A stretch of DNA of 64,000 nt. It comes from Flavobacterium pisciphilum. GTDB taxonomy: Bacteria; Bacteroidota; Bacteroidia; Flavobacteriales; Flavobacteriaceae. Of this stretch, positions 35,870 to 45,617 are shown in pieces. Numbering within the stretch: the stretch's first letter is position 1; every line of letters starts with the position of its first letter. The position numbers and the translations under genes are program-made. The stretch spans positions 2,728,001 through 2,792,000 of the forward strand of contig NZ_JAJJMO010000001.1 in assembly GCF_020905345.1 (NCBI RefSeq), given 5' to 3'. The notes under the pieces were generated by a model. The model was given only the letters and a program-made list of their open reading frames with translations, was not told the DNA's origin and did not search any database.

Positions 35870-37369
35870 ATGAAGAAGATATTTTTTATATTATCCGTTA
35901 TAGGCCTATGCACTACCACAAGTTGTAGTGACTATCTAGACCAACAATCTCCCGATGAACTTACTTCAAATAATTTCTGGAGAAACAAAGCCGATGCCGA
36001 ATCTGGTTTGGCAGCAACTTATTCTCAACTCGAAGGAGCAGTTGATCAGTGGGCTTTTGCTGAAGTAAAATGGCCAGTAGAAGCGTATCGCGAAGATATT
36101 TGTGAGCTTGGAAGCGACGCCTTAAATTACCAAAGCTGGGTAGAACTTTCAACATTTACCTATACCAATGGAAATAGTCAATTTACTAGCTATTGGAGAC
36201 TCAACTACAGAGGTATTAGTAATGCAAATCAAGTTATTGATAAGTTGCCACAAATTCCAGCTGCAACTATTACTGATGCTGACCGCAGACAAATTGAAGC
36301 CGAAGCTCGTTTTTTACGCGCCTATTATCACATGAAATTGCTTCTTAACTGGGAACAAATTTATATCAGAAACAAATATATAACCAAAGAAAGTGACCTA
36401 AACATTCCGTTGTCAACACGTGTAGAAACATGGAATTTCATTACAAGTGAACTTAAAGCTGTAGCCGAAATATTACCTCCTAAACAACCACAAGATAAAA
36501 CAGGTCGTGCAACTAGTGGAGCAGCTAATAGCTACTTAGGATTTGCTTATTTGACAAGAGCATACGAAGAAACAGCTCAAAAACAAATATTCTTAAATGA
36601 ATCGCTTGCTGCATTAAACAAAGTGCAAGGATATGATTTAGTAAAAGATTATGTTTCGATGTTTGATGGTACTATCAGAAATTCGAAAGAATCAATTTTT
36701 GAACTACAATTTTCAGAAACAACTGCTAATGGTGCTTTCTATCGTAATGCACTTCATTTTTGGATGGCAGCAGGTGAACTAGGCGGATGGGATGAAATTC
36801 TTCCGAGTACTATGCTTGTAGATGAATTTAAAAAAGAAGGAAAAATAGCTACTACAGGAAATTATGATACCCGTATGTATAGCATACTTTTCTTTAAAGA
36901 CCCATATTTTAATGACGCAGCTAATCCAAGAGTATTAGGAACTACTTATGATGACAAATTTGGCGGTACTGACAAGCCAGTATTCCGCAAATTCATACCA
37001 AACACTCAAGAAAAAATGGATCAAGAATATACTGCAATCAATGTACCGCTTATGCGATACTCGAATGTACTATTAATGCAAGCTGAAGCTCTAAATGAAT
37101 TAGGTCGTACTCCAGAAGCTATTCCATATATTAACAAAGTTCGTGATAGAGCAGATATGCCTGCAATGACTGGTACAACTGGTAATGAGGTAAAAGCTCA
37201 AATCGAACACGAAAGAATACTGGAATTCCCTCTTGAAAACTACCGTTTTTATGATTTACGTCGTTGGGGCAAAACAAAATCGGCTCTTGATGCTGTCGGT
37301 CGTACCGGTTTTGATGCTGCAAAAAACAATTTTTACCCAATTCCATTAACAGAATTACAAGCAAATTAA
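35870..37369 (+). CDS. SusD/RagB-type surface glycan-binding lipoprotein
   Basis: Predicted 499-residue lipoprotein. The signal peptide ends in TTTSC with lipidated C19, followed by the SusD N-terminal region (YLDQQSPDELTSNNFW) and the C-terminal SusD domain (EALNELGRTPEAIPYINKVR and a FYPIPLTELQAN end). SusD proteins cap the SusC barrel and bind the ligand. It is encoded just after its SusC partner. A hairpin terminator or attenuator follows before the enzyme genes. Confidence 0.95.
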   Translation: MKKIFFILSVIGLCTTTSCSDYLDQQSPDELTSNNFWRNKADAESGLAATYSQLEGAVDQWAFAEVKWPVEAYREDICELGSDALNYQSWVELSTFTYTNGNSQFTSYWRLNYRGISNANQVIDKLPQIPAATITDADRRQIEAEARFLRAYYHMKLLLNWEQIYIRNKYITKESDLNIPLSTRVETWNFITSELKAVAEILPPKQPQDKTGRATSGAANSYLGFAYLTRAYEETAQKQIFLNESLAALNKVQGYDLVKDYVSMFDGTIRNSKESIFELQFSETTANGAFYRNALHFWMAAGELGGWDEILPSTMLVDEFKKEGKIATTGNYDTRMYSILFFKDPYFNDAANPRVLGTTYDDKFGGTDKPVFRKFIPNTQEKMDQEYTAINVPLMRYSNVLLMQAEALNELGRTPEAIPYINKVRDRADMPAMTGTTGNEVKAQIEHERILEFPLENYRFYDLRRWGKTKSALDAVGRTGFDAAKNNFYPIPLTELQAN

Positions 37370-37394
37370 TCTACTAAACATTTGCAATTTCTAA

Positions 37395-37432
37395 AAGAAT
37401 AGCCCTATATTTCTTGGGCTATTCTTTTTATC
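37395..37432 (+). terminator. Terminator/attenuator between susD and the GH63 gene
   Basis: AAGAATAGCCC (37395-37405) and GGGCTATTCTT (37416-37426) form a perfect 11-bp stem followed by T run. It could keep SusCD levels above enzyme levels. Confidence 0.85.
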
Positions 37433-37517
37433 TAATGATTTCGTATTTCTCTATTAATCCCTACTGAAATAAAGAAATACATATCAAAATAAAAACATTC
37501 AATAAAGACGAAACAAC

Positions 37518-39524
37518 ATGGGCAAAAGGCAAACACTTTTTATTCTTACATTCTTTTTTATATCACAATCCAATTGGGCTCAAAAAACTTTTCCGATTTT
37601 AGAATCTTCTAAAAACAGTTTAAATTATAAAGGAAATCCAACAGAGGCTACAGATAGAAACTCATTGGCTTTCTCCGATAAAGGAGCATGGTTCGCATTC
37701 GGATTTCTAGAACCAACTCAAGTTAAAGCAGGCTTTTCTGGTCCTTTTTTAATGACTGAAGAAAACGGAGTTTGGCTAAGTCCTTCATTAGTTTCATTGC
37801 AACTTAATGACGAAAACAAACACGAAGCCATCAACTGGAAAAATGCCTTAGTGAGCCAAAACAGCTACAATAGCCATTTAGAACAACAATTTCAAAACGA
37901 AAAATTAGACATAAAGCAGCAACTTGTTTTTTTATCAGGTCATTCGGCATTGCAAAAAACAAGTATTACCAATAAAACTGGAAAGACCATAACACTTTAC
38001 CCCTCTTATGATTCCAATCTTTTTATAGATAACATACAGTTATCTAAAGAAAACAAAATATTAAAAATTGCTTCTAGAAAAAGTACTGCCATTGGATACA
38101 TTCAATTCCTTAACGCAACACCCGAAATCGAAATTACCAAACAAGGATATAAAGCTCAAACAGACAAATTAGTATTAAAGCCAAACGAAACCAAAGAGCT
38201 TGTTGTTTCTCAAACCTTTATTTTCCCTCAATATTCATGGAAAAACGAAAATGAAACCATAGCAAAAACAACATTCAATACACTTCTTAAAAACACCCAA
38301 AAAGAAAAAGAAAACCAATTGGCACAATTAATTGCCAAAAAGAAAACAGTTTACAAAGACGCCATCTACTCTGATTTGGTCGCTAAACTAGTGCTTACAC
38401 TGCAAAACAATACCCGAATTGCAGCTGAAGGATTAAAACACGGAGGGCTTTTTCCGAGTTACAACTACAAATGGTTTCACGGATTTTGGGCATGGGACAG
38501 CTGGAAACATGCAGTTGCGGTTGCAAATTATGATTCAGAATTGGCCAAAAACCAAATGCGCGCCCTATTTGATTATCAAGAACCAAACGGATTTATTCCA
38601 GATTGTATATACAGAAACAACCTAATCGAAGAAAACAATTACCGAAATACCAAATCTCCACTTGCTGCATGGGCAATCTGGAAAATTTATGAAAAGACAA
38701 AAGATGCCAACTTCATAAAGGAATTTTATCCTAAACTAAAGCTATACCACAACTGGTGGTACAAAGAGCGTGACCATGATCAAGATGGTTTATGCGAATT
38801 TGGATCAACAGATGGTACCTTAGTCGCTGCCAAATGGGAAAGCGGAATGGACAATGCAGTGCGTTTTGACGATAGCAAAATTCTGAAAAATGGAGATAAA
38901 GCCTATTCATTAGACCAAGAAAGCGTTGATTTAAATTCGTTTTTATATGCCGAAAAGAACTTTTTAAATAAGATGGCAGAGGTATTGAAACTAACTGAAG
39001 AAGCTAAAAAATGGCAAGAAGAAAGTGTAACACTAAAAGCTAAAATTCAAACCCAATTCTGGGATGCAACCACAGGTTGGTATTACGATACATCAATCGA
39101 TGGAAAAACGTTAATAAAAGCAATGGGATGCGAAGGCTATTTACCGATTTGGGCAGAGGTGGCTACTACCGAGCAAACCAAATTAATAAAAGAAAACATG
39201 CTTAACCCAGCTACACTTAACACTTTTGTTCCTTTACCAACATTAGCAGCAAATCACCCAAAATTCAAACCAAATAACGGTTATTGGAGAGGGCCAATCT
39301 GGCTTGATCAAAGTTATTTTGGTATAAATGGATTGGAGAAATATGGCTATACAAACGAAGCAAATCAATTGGCTCACAAACTAATTCATAATGCCGAAGG
39401 AGTTATAGATAAAGGCACATCTATTCGAGAAAATTACCAACCACTTACAGGAAAAGGGCTAGAAGCTTTTAATTTTAGTTGGTCAGCCTCACATTATTTA
39501 ATGCTTCTTTTAGAAGACAAATAG
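37518..39524 (+). CDS. GH63 family exo-alpha-glucosidase, YgjK-like
   Basis: Predicted 668-residue (alpha/alpha)6-barrel glycosidase with a signal peptide (cleavage near NWAQ), so periplasmic. It closely resembles E. coli YgjK along the barrel: WAWDSWK (D327), RNTKSPLAAWA, AKWESGMDNA (D445, likely general acid), LDQESVD, NTFVPLPT, YWRGPIWLDQ and IRENYQPLTG (E638, likely base), FNFSWSASHY. GH63 enzymes release glucose from alpha-linked ends. I recall that YgjK glycosynthase work pointed to Glc-alpha-1,2-Gal as its likely natural motif. It is followed 45 bases later by a GH42 gene. Confidence 0.88.
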   Translation: MGKRQTLFILTFFFISQSNWAQKTFPILESSKNSLNYKGNPTEATDRNSLAFSDKGAWFAFGFLEPTQVKAGFSGPFLMTEENGVWLSPSLVSLQLNDENKHEAINWKNALVSQNSYNSHLEQQFQNEKLDIKQQLVFLSGHSALQKTSITNKTGKTITLYPSYDSNLFIDNIQLSKENKILKIASRKSTAIGYIQFLNATPEIEITKQGYKAQTDKLVLKPNETKELVVSQTFIFPQYSWKNENETIAKTTFNTLLKNTQKEKENQLAQLIAKKKTVYKDAIYSDLVAKLVLTLQNNTRIAAEGLKHGGLFPSYNYKWFHGFWAWDSWKHAVAVANYDSELAKNQMRALFDYQEPNGFIPDCIYRNNLIEENNYRNTKSPLAAWAIWKIYEKTKDANFIKEFYPKLKLYHNWWYKERDHDQDGLCEFGSTDGTLVAAKWESGMDNAVRFDDSKILKNGDKAYSLDQESVDLNSFLYAEKNFLNKMAEVLKLTEEAKKWQEESVTLKAKIQTQFWDATTGWYYDTSIDGKTLIKAMGCEGYLPIWAEVATTEQTKLIKENMLNPATLNTFVPLPTLAANHPKFKPNNGYWRGPIWLDQSYFGINGLEKYGYTNEANQLAHKLIHNAEGVIDKGTSIRENYQPLTGKGLEAFNFSWSASHYLMLLLEDK

Positions 39525-39569
39525 TTAAACTAATTACCTAAATTCGATTAACCATCAATAAAACCAAGT

Positions 39570-41705
39570 ATGTTCAAGCAAAATATATCTTTAGTTAAAA
39601 TTTTATTTACCCTATTATTTATTGCAAATTGTAATTCAAATCCTGTTTTCTCTCAAAGTAAAAAGACTACTCCTTCAGAGAAAAAAGACCCACAACGTTT
39701 CTTTTCAAAACCCGATTTAATGCAAATTGGTGTTTATTACTATCCTGAACAATGGCCGAGAGAACAATGGGAACGTGATTTAAAAAACATAAAAAAACTA
39801 GGGTTTGAGTTTACTCATTTTGCTGAATTTGCTTGGACTTATATGGAACCTGAAGAAGGAAAATATGATTTTAAATGGCTAGATGATGCTCTAGCTATCG
39901 CGGAAAAAGAAGGTTTAAAAGTAATTCTTTGTACTCCAACTCCAACTCCCCCAGCATGGATGGGAGATAAATATCCTGAAATTTATTTAGTAGATGCAAA
40001 CGGACGCCGCAGAGAGCATGGTAATAGAGCAAATGTGTCTATAACAAATGAAAAATACCGCGAATTTACAGATCAGATAATAGCCGAATTAGGAAAAAGA
40101 TACGGTAAGAATAAAAACATTATGGGTTGGCAAATCGATAACGAACCTTTGGGTAGTGCCGATTTTAGTCCTTCTGCTCGTAAAGCATTTCAAATTTGGC
40201 TTAAAGCCAAATACGGAACAATCGAAAAACTAAATACAGAATGGGTAGGAAACTTTTGGAGTACTCGTTATAACAACTTCGAACAAATAGTTATCCCTAA
40301 TGCAGAAATTTATTTTGAGGATAAATTAAGCCCACACGCGATCTTAGATTTTAAAAGATTTACCTCAGATGCACAAGGTGAATATTTAAACAGACAAGCC
40401 AAAATACTTCGAAAATACGTTGATTCAAAACAATGGATAACAACCAACTTTACTAATGTAATTTACGATGCCGATCCAAGAAGTGCTAACAAAATGGATT
40501 TTATTACCTACACGATGTATCCTGTGAGTGGAAGAAATCCATTAGGAGGAGATAGTTTTAGAATAGGACATCCAAACAAAATTTCGGAAGCCAACGATTA
40601 TTACAGATCTATAAGCGGTGTTACTGGTGTTATGGAATTACAACCAGGACAAGTAAATTGGGCTAGCATAAATCCACAATTACTTCCCGGAACAGTTCAT
40701 ATGTGGATATCACAAGCTTTTGGTGGCGGTTGCTCATTTACTTGCACCTATAGATACAGACACCCACTAGGAAGTAGCGAAATGTACCACGATGGAATCG
40801 TAGGAACTGATGGCGTAACTCTTACTACTGGCGGAAAAGAATTTGTACAATCTATCCAAGATATGAAATTACTTCGTGCAGCATACAATCCAAAAGCAGT
40901 AATCCCACAGGACATTGCCAAAAGAAAAACAGGCTTTTTATGGAGTCACGAAAATCTTTGGGATTTAGAAAACCAAAAACAAACTGAATTCTGGAGTACA
41001 TGGAAACACAGATCTATCTATACAACTGCTATAAAATCAACTGGAGCACCAATGGATTTTATTACCGAAGAAGATGATTTCTCTGCTTATCCGTTTATTG
41101 TTGCACCCGCTTACCAACTTATAGATCAAAAATTAGTTGACAAATGGACTAAATATGTAGAAAACGGAGGAAACTTAATTCTTTCTTGCCGTACCGGTCA
41201 AAAGGATAGAAACGGGCATTTTTTCGAAGCCAATTGGAGCGCACCAATTGTACCGCTAATTGGAGCCGATGTTGAGTTTTTTGACATGCTTGTTGCCGAT
41301 GTCAACGGAACAATAAGTTCTGGTAACACTACTTATAAATGGAACACATGGGCAGATGTACTGAACCCAAAACAAGGAACTGAAGTTCTAGCAACATATA
41401 CAGACCAGTTTTACAAAGGTAAAGCGGCAGCCATTACAAGAAAACTAGGCAAAGGAACCGTTACTTATATTGGAGCAGAAAGCAAAGATGGAAATCTGGA
41501 AAGACAAGTTGTACGAACTATTTACGAACGTGCAAAAGTTGCTATCGAAGATTTACCAAAGGGTGTATTTGTAGAATGGAGAGATGGTTTTTATGTAGGT
41601 GTAAACTATACAAACGAACCTATAAACTTACCAATACCACAAGGAAGTAAAATCCTTGTTGGACAAAATCCTTTGCAACCAGCCCAAGCTATTATTTGGA
41701 AATAG
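39570..41705 (+). CDS. GH42 family beta-galactosidase
   Basis: TIM-barrel beta-galactosidase of 711 residues with an exported N terminus; C21 in FIANCNSN could be lipidated, though the lipobox is atypical. Diagnostic features are IGVYYYPEQWPREQWERDL, acid/base E192 in GWQIDNEPLG and nucleophile E356 in GVMELQPGQVNW, then the trimerisation and C-terminal domains. GH42 enzymes cleave terminal beta-galactosides. Next to an alpha-glucosidase and a hydroxylysine-type kinase, a galactosyl-hydroxylysine substrate is plausible but unproven. Confidence 0.93.
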   Translation: MFKQNISLVKILFTLLFIANCNSNPVFSQSKKTTPSEKKDPQRFFSKPDLMQIGVYYYPEQWPREQWERDLKNIKKLGFEFTHFAEFAWTYMEPEEGKYDFKWLDDALAIAEKEGLKVILCTPTPTPPAWMGDKYPEIYLVDANGRRREHGNRANVSITNEKYREFTDQIIAELGKRYGKNKNIMGWQIDNEPLGSADFSPSARKAFQIWLKAKYGTIEKLNTEWVGNFWSTRYNNFEQIVIPNAEIYFEDKLSPHAILDFKRFTSDAQGEYLNRQAKILRKYVDSKQWITTNFTNVIYDADPRSANKMDFITYTMYPVSGRNPLGGDSFRIGHPNKISEANDYYRSISGVTGVMELQPGQVNWASINPQLLPGTVHMWISQAFGGGCSFTCTYRYRHPLGSSEMYHDGIVGTDGVTLTTGGKEFVQSIQDMKLLRAAYNPKAVIPQDIAKRKTGFLWSHENLWDLENQKQTEFWSTWKHRSIYTTAIKSTGAPMDFITEEDDFSAYPFIVAPAYQLIDQKLVDKWTKYVENGGNLILSCRTGQKDRNGHFFEANWSAPIVPLIGADVEFFDMLVADVNGTISSGNTTYKWNTWADVLNPKQGTEVLATYTDQFYKGKAAAITRKLGKGTVTYIGAESKDGNLERQVVRTIYERAKVAIEDLPKGVFVEWRDGFYVGVNYTNEPINLPIPQGSKILVGQNPLQPAQAIIWK

Positions 41706-41784
41706 AAGAAATATGCTTTTAATTTATAACCTCATTTAGCTCCAAAAATCTTAACCGATAAAAATAATTTAATACCAAATACCA

Positions 41785-44088
41785 ATGATTTTTTCAGAAG
41801 CAGACATTCAGCAATTAGCGATAGAACATTATGGGTTATCCGCTACCGTAAAAGCACTAGACGGCTATGATGAATTGAATTTCATACTAACCGATGAAAA
41901 AAATCAGAAGTATATCTTAAAGCTTTCTGATGAAAATCAGCCCCATCCCTTCTTGGAAGCACAGGTAAAAATCATTCAGCACTTAAGAAAAAGTCCATTA
42001 GCCGATAATTTTCAGCAATTTTCTATAAATAAAAAAGGGGAAGCATTAACTCAAATTGCTAAAGACAATAAAACATATTATATACGGATTCTAAGTTTTC
42101 TCGAAGGTTCTTTCTGGTATGAACAACCAAAAAAATCAAATACTGCTCTTTACAATTTAGGAGCATTTATGGGGAATATGGACAAAGCATTACAGGATTT
42201 TTCACATCCAGCAATGCATCGCCATTATACTTGGGACATTAGCAGAGCTAGTGACGCCAATGAGAAACTGAAGTATATTACAAATCACGAACGCAGACGA
42301 ATTGCAGGTTATTTTCTTTTGCAGTTTGATACCGAAGTGCTTCCGCAAATACACCAGCTTCGACACGCATACATTCATAATGATGCCAACGACTGTAATG
42401 TAATGGCACGAGAAGAAAAAACAACTGGATTAATTGATTTTGGCGATATGGTTTATTCTGCCTTAATCAATAACCTTGCGATAGCTTGTACGTATGCAAT
42501 CCTAGAATATGATGATCCATTAACAGCTGCATCATTTATTGTAAAAGGATATCACGAAGCCTATCCTCTTAAAACAGAGGAACTTGATTTGTTATATTAC
42601 TTAATTGCAGGAAGACTTTGCATAAGCGTAACACAATCAGCATACAATGCATCTTTAAACAGCGATAACATACATCATTTTATTACCGAAAAACCGGCTT
42701 GGGAGTTATTATACAAACTCATCAAGATTAATCCCATAAAAGCACAAGATACTTTTAGAAAAGTATGCGGATTTGATGGTGTAATAAACGATTCGGATTA
42801 TTCGGATTTATTAGAACTTCGTCAAAAAAACGTAGGTCGAAATCTAAGTATTGGCTACAACGACAAATTAAAAATTGTAAAAGGAGCATTACAATATTTA
42901 TATGACGACAAAGGAAGAACTTTTGTCGATTGTGTAAACAATCCCTCTCATGTTGGGCATTGCCATCCTGTAGTGGTAAAGAAAATGCAAAAACAAATTG
43001 CGACTTTAAACACCAATACAAGGTACCTTAACAATACAATATTAGAATACGCCGAAAAACTTACTGCTACATTACCTCCCTCATTAAGCGTGTGCTATTT
43101 TGTAAACTCAGGTAGTGAGGCCAACGATTTAGCCATCCGAATGAGTCGCCATTACACCAAACAAAAAGATATTGTAGTACTAGACCATGCGTATCACGGA
43201 ACCTCAACCGTAGCAATGGAAATGAGTCCTTATAAATTTGATAGTAAAGGAGGTTTTGGTAAAATGCCTTGGATTCATAAAGCAATTAACCCCGACTTAT
43301 ATCGTGGCCCATATAAATATGGTGATGCTAATGCAGGCGAAAAATATGCCGCTGATGTACAACGAATTATTGAAGATTTAAAAAAAGAAAACAAATCGCC
43401 AGCAGTATTTATCTGTGAAACCCTATTGGGTGTTGGAGGTCAAATTCCGCTACCTGATAATTATTTAAAAACTGTTTATGATTACGTAAGAGCCTCAGGA
43501 GGTGTATGCATTGCCGATGAGGTACAAGTAGGTTTTGGAAGAGTTGGGGATAAGTTCTGGGGATTCGAACTGCAAGATGTGGTTCCAGATATTGTTGTAC
43601 TCGGAAAACCTATTGGTAACGGACACCCGCTTGCAGCAGTAATTGTAACAAATGAAATAGCCGATGCTTTTAATAACGGCATGGAATACTTCAATACTTT
43701 TGGAGGGAATCCGGTATCTATGTCAGCTGGATTAGCCGTTCTAGAAGTAATTCAAGATGAAGAAATGCAACAGCACGCTTTGGAAGTAGGCAATCACCTA
43801 ATGGATTTACTAAAAGGATTAATGAATAAGTTTCCAATTATCAGCGATGTTCGTGGTCATGGATTATTTATTGGTGCCGAAATGGTAAAAGACAGGACCA
43901 CTATGGAACCAGCAATTCCAGAAATTGATATTGTAGTCGAAAAGATGAAAGAGAAAGGGTATTTACTAAGCACAGATGGGCCTTTACACAATGTTTTAAA
44001 GATAAAACCACCAATGCCATTCAATAAGCAAAATGCGGATGAAATGGCTCGATACCTTGAAGAAATTTTAAATGAGATTGGTCTTTAG
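41785..44088 (+). CDS. APH-type kinase fused to AGXT2L-type PLP phospholyase
   Basis: Two-domain cytoplasmic enzyme (767 residues). Residues about 1-330 form an aminoglycoside-phosphotransferase-like kinase with H198, D200 and N205 in HNDANDCN and DFG at 218-220. Residues about 345-767 form a class III aminotransferase-fold enzyme with SGSEAND (442-448), D578 in [10 protein letters not shown] and PLP lysine K608 in [10 protein letters not shown]. In animals, hydroxylysine kinase and the AGXT2L2 phospholyase act in sequence, giving 2-aminoadipate semialdehyde; AGXT2L1 acts on phosphoethanolamine. The fusion implies a shared intermediate. No signal peptide. Last gene of the locus. Confidence 0.87.
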   Translation: MIFSEADIQQLAIEHYGLSATVKALDGYDELNFILTDEKNQKYILKLSDENQPHPFLEAQVKIIQHLRKSPLADNFQQFSINKKGEALTQIAKDNKTYYIRILSFLEGSFWYEQPKKSNTALYNLGAFMGNMDKALQDFSHPAMHRHYTWDISRASDANEKLKYITNHERRRIAGYFLLQFDTEVLPQIHQLRHAYIHNDANDCNVMAREEKTTGLIDFGDMVYSALINNLAIACTYAILEYDDPLTAASFIVKGYHEAYPLKTEELDLLYYLIAGRLCISVTQSAYNASLNSDNIHHFITEKPAWELLYKLIKINPIKAQDTFRKVCGFDGVINDSDYSDLLELRQKNVGRNLSIGYNDKLKIVKGALQYLYDDKGRTFVDCVNNPSHVGHCHPVVVKKMQKQIATLNTNTRYLNNTILEYAEKLTATLPPSLSVCYFVNSGSEANDLAIRMSRHYTKQKDIVVLDHAYHGTSTVAMEMSPYKFDSKGGFGKMPWIHKAINPDLYRGPYKYGDANAGEKYAADVQRIIEDLKKENKSPAVFICETLLGVGGQIPLPDNYLKTVYDYVRASGGVCIADEVQVGFGRVGDKFWGFELQDVVPDIVVLGKPIGNGHPLAAVIVTNEIADAFNNGMEYFNTFGGNPVSMSAGLAVLEVIQDEEMQQHALEVGNHLMDLLKGLMNKFPIISDVRGHGLFIGAEMVKDRTTMEPAIPEIDIVVEKMKEKGYLLSTDGPLHNVLKIKPPMPFNKQNADEMARYLEEILNEIGL

Positions 44089-44150
44089 AATAAATTAATT
44101 GTCAATTAGTTAATTACTCCACTGGGAATTTTTTATCTCAATAAATTAAA

Positions 44151-44183
44151 AAGGCGTATGAAATTTTCATACGCCTTTTTTTT
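44151..44183 (+). terminator. Terminator of the glycan locus
   Basis: AAGGCGTATG (44151-44160) and CATACGCCTT (44168-44177) form the stem, followed by a T run. Confidence 0.9.
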
Positions 44184-44235
44184 ATTCTCTCTGATATAAC
44201 TATTATCAAGATTCGATATCCATTTCACCTTAAAA

Positions 44236-45582
44236 TTATCCTTTAAGCACCTTACTTTTCTCTTCATCAAATTCTTCTTGCGAAAGAATTCCTGCATCAA
44301 GCAGTTCTTTTAAATCCAATAACGCTTTCTTTTTAGCAGCCATCGGATCTTGTTCTGTACCATTTGTTGGTTGACTTTGTTGCTGCTGAGGTGCAACAGT
44401 TGTTCCTGCGGGACTTGCCTTTAAAATGAATTCCGTTATTTCATTAAAGCCTTTAATATTACTGTAATCAATAGCTTTTTGTTCTTTTACATTCACAATG
44501 CTTAAATCTGCATTTTGGTCTAAAAGATATTTTACAACATCTTTCTTTCCACTTGCCGCAGCATAATGCATAGGTGTATTACCACTTTCATCTTGAATAT
44601 TAATGTTTGCATCTCTTTCGATCAGCAATTTCACCATACTTAAATTACCTTTTTTAGCAGCTACATGCAACAAACTTTCACCACCATAACTATAAGAAGC
44701 ATTAAGTGTAAATGTTGCTTCAATTGAAATGTTGTTAGCGGCTTCTATCCAATCTAAATAACTGTTCATAGAAGTAGTATCTTCGCTAAGTGGCTTACTA
44801 AAATTGACATCTACTCCATTATCTAAGAATAGTTCAACCATTTCTTTCTGATTCTTAGCACAAACATACCAAACAGGCAGAAGTCCATTATTTGAAGTTG
44901 TTAATACATCAGCACCTTTATCAATCAGCAGTTTCACAATTGCCCTGTTTGCTTCATAACAAGCAATTAGTAAAGCACTTTCTCCAGCATGATTAGCATG
45001 GTTGATATCAACACTATTATCTAAAAGCAAAGTCACTATAGGCAAGGCTTTAGAACGAACAGCAAGGATAAGTGTGTTATCACCTATTTTATTGGTCGTA
45101 TTAATTTCTGCACCATTGTTCAATAACAATTCAACAATTTCTTTGTTTCTCAAACTAGCTGCGATTAATAGTGCTGTTTCAGCATTATTATCAGGCATAT
45201 CAACATCAAAACCTTGTTCAAGTAATTGTTTAACAATTTCAGTTTGTCCGGTTTGCGCAGCAAGGTGCAATAAACTTTTGCCTTGTTTATCTTTGATAGT
45301 TACATCAGCCCCTTTATCAAGAAGATAAGTTGCTGTTTGCTTTTGTTTCTGAAGACAGGCAAAAAACAAGGATGTTTCGCCATTATGATCTTCGTAATTA
45401 ATAGCTGCACCTTCATCAATAAGGATTTTTACTATATCAAGATAACCGCGATGTGCAGCATAATGTAATGCTGTTCGTCCTCTTTCATCAGTATATTTTA
45501 CATCTACTTCTTTATTGGCTAGCAATAACTCTGCAATTTTCCTATTACCATTTTCACAGGCAATTATAAATGACATTGACAT
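44236..45582 (-). CDS. Ankyrin-repeat protein with C-terminal SHOCT domain
   Basis: Predicted 448-residue protein made of about ten ankyrin repeats (GRTALHYAAHRGYLDIVKIL, GETSLFFACLQKQKQTATYL and so on). A Gln-rich linker follows, then a short SHOCT-type domain at the end (ALLDLKELLDAGILSQEEFD). SHOCT segments are short oligomerisation-like helices often found at protein termini. No signal peptide. It lies 35 bases after a second ankyrin gene in a likely operon. The partner protein is unknown. Confidence 0.9.
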   Translation of the reverse strand: MSMSFIIACENGNRKIAELLLANKEVDVKYTDERGRTALHYAAHRGYLDIVKILIDEGAAINYEDHNGETSLFFACLQKQKQTATYLLDKGADVTIKDKQGKSLLHLAAQTGQTEIVKQLLEQGFDVDMPDNNAETALLIAASLRNKEIVELLLNNGAEINTTNKIGDNTLILAVRSKALPIVTLLLDNSVDINHANHAGESALLIACYEANRAIVKLLIDKGADVLTTSNNGLLPVWYVCAKNQKEMVELFLDNGVDVNFSKPLSEDTTSMNSYLDWIEAANNISIEATFTLNASYSYGGESLLHVAAKKGNLSMVKLLIERDANINIQDESGNTPMHYAAASGKKDVVKYLLDQNADLSIVNVKEQKAIDYSNIKGFNEITEFILKASPAGTTVAPQQQQSQPTNGTEQDPMAAKKKALLDLKELLDAGILSQEEFDEEKSKVLKG

Positions 45583-45617
45583 TTTTATAGTTTTTTAAAT
45601 TATAGTTTTTTTGATTT

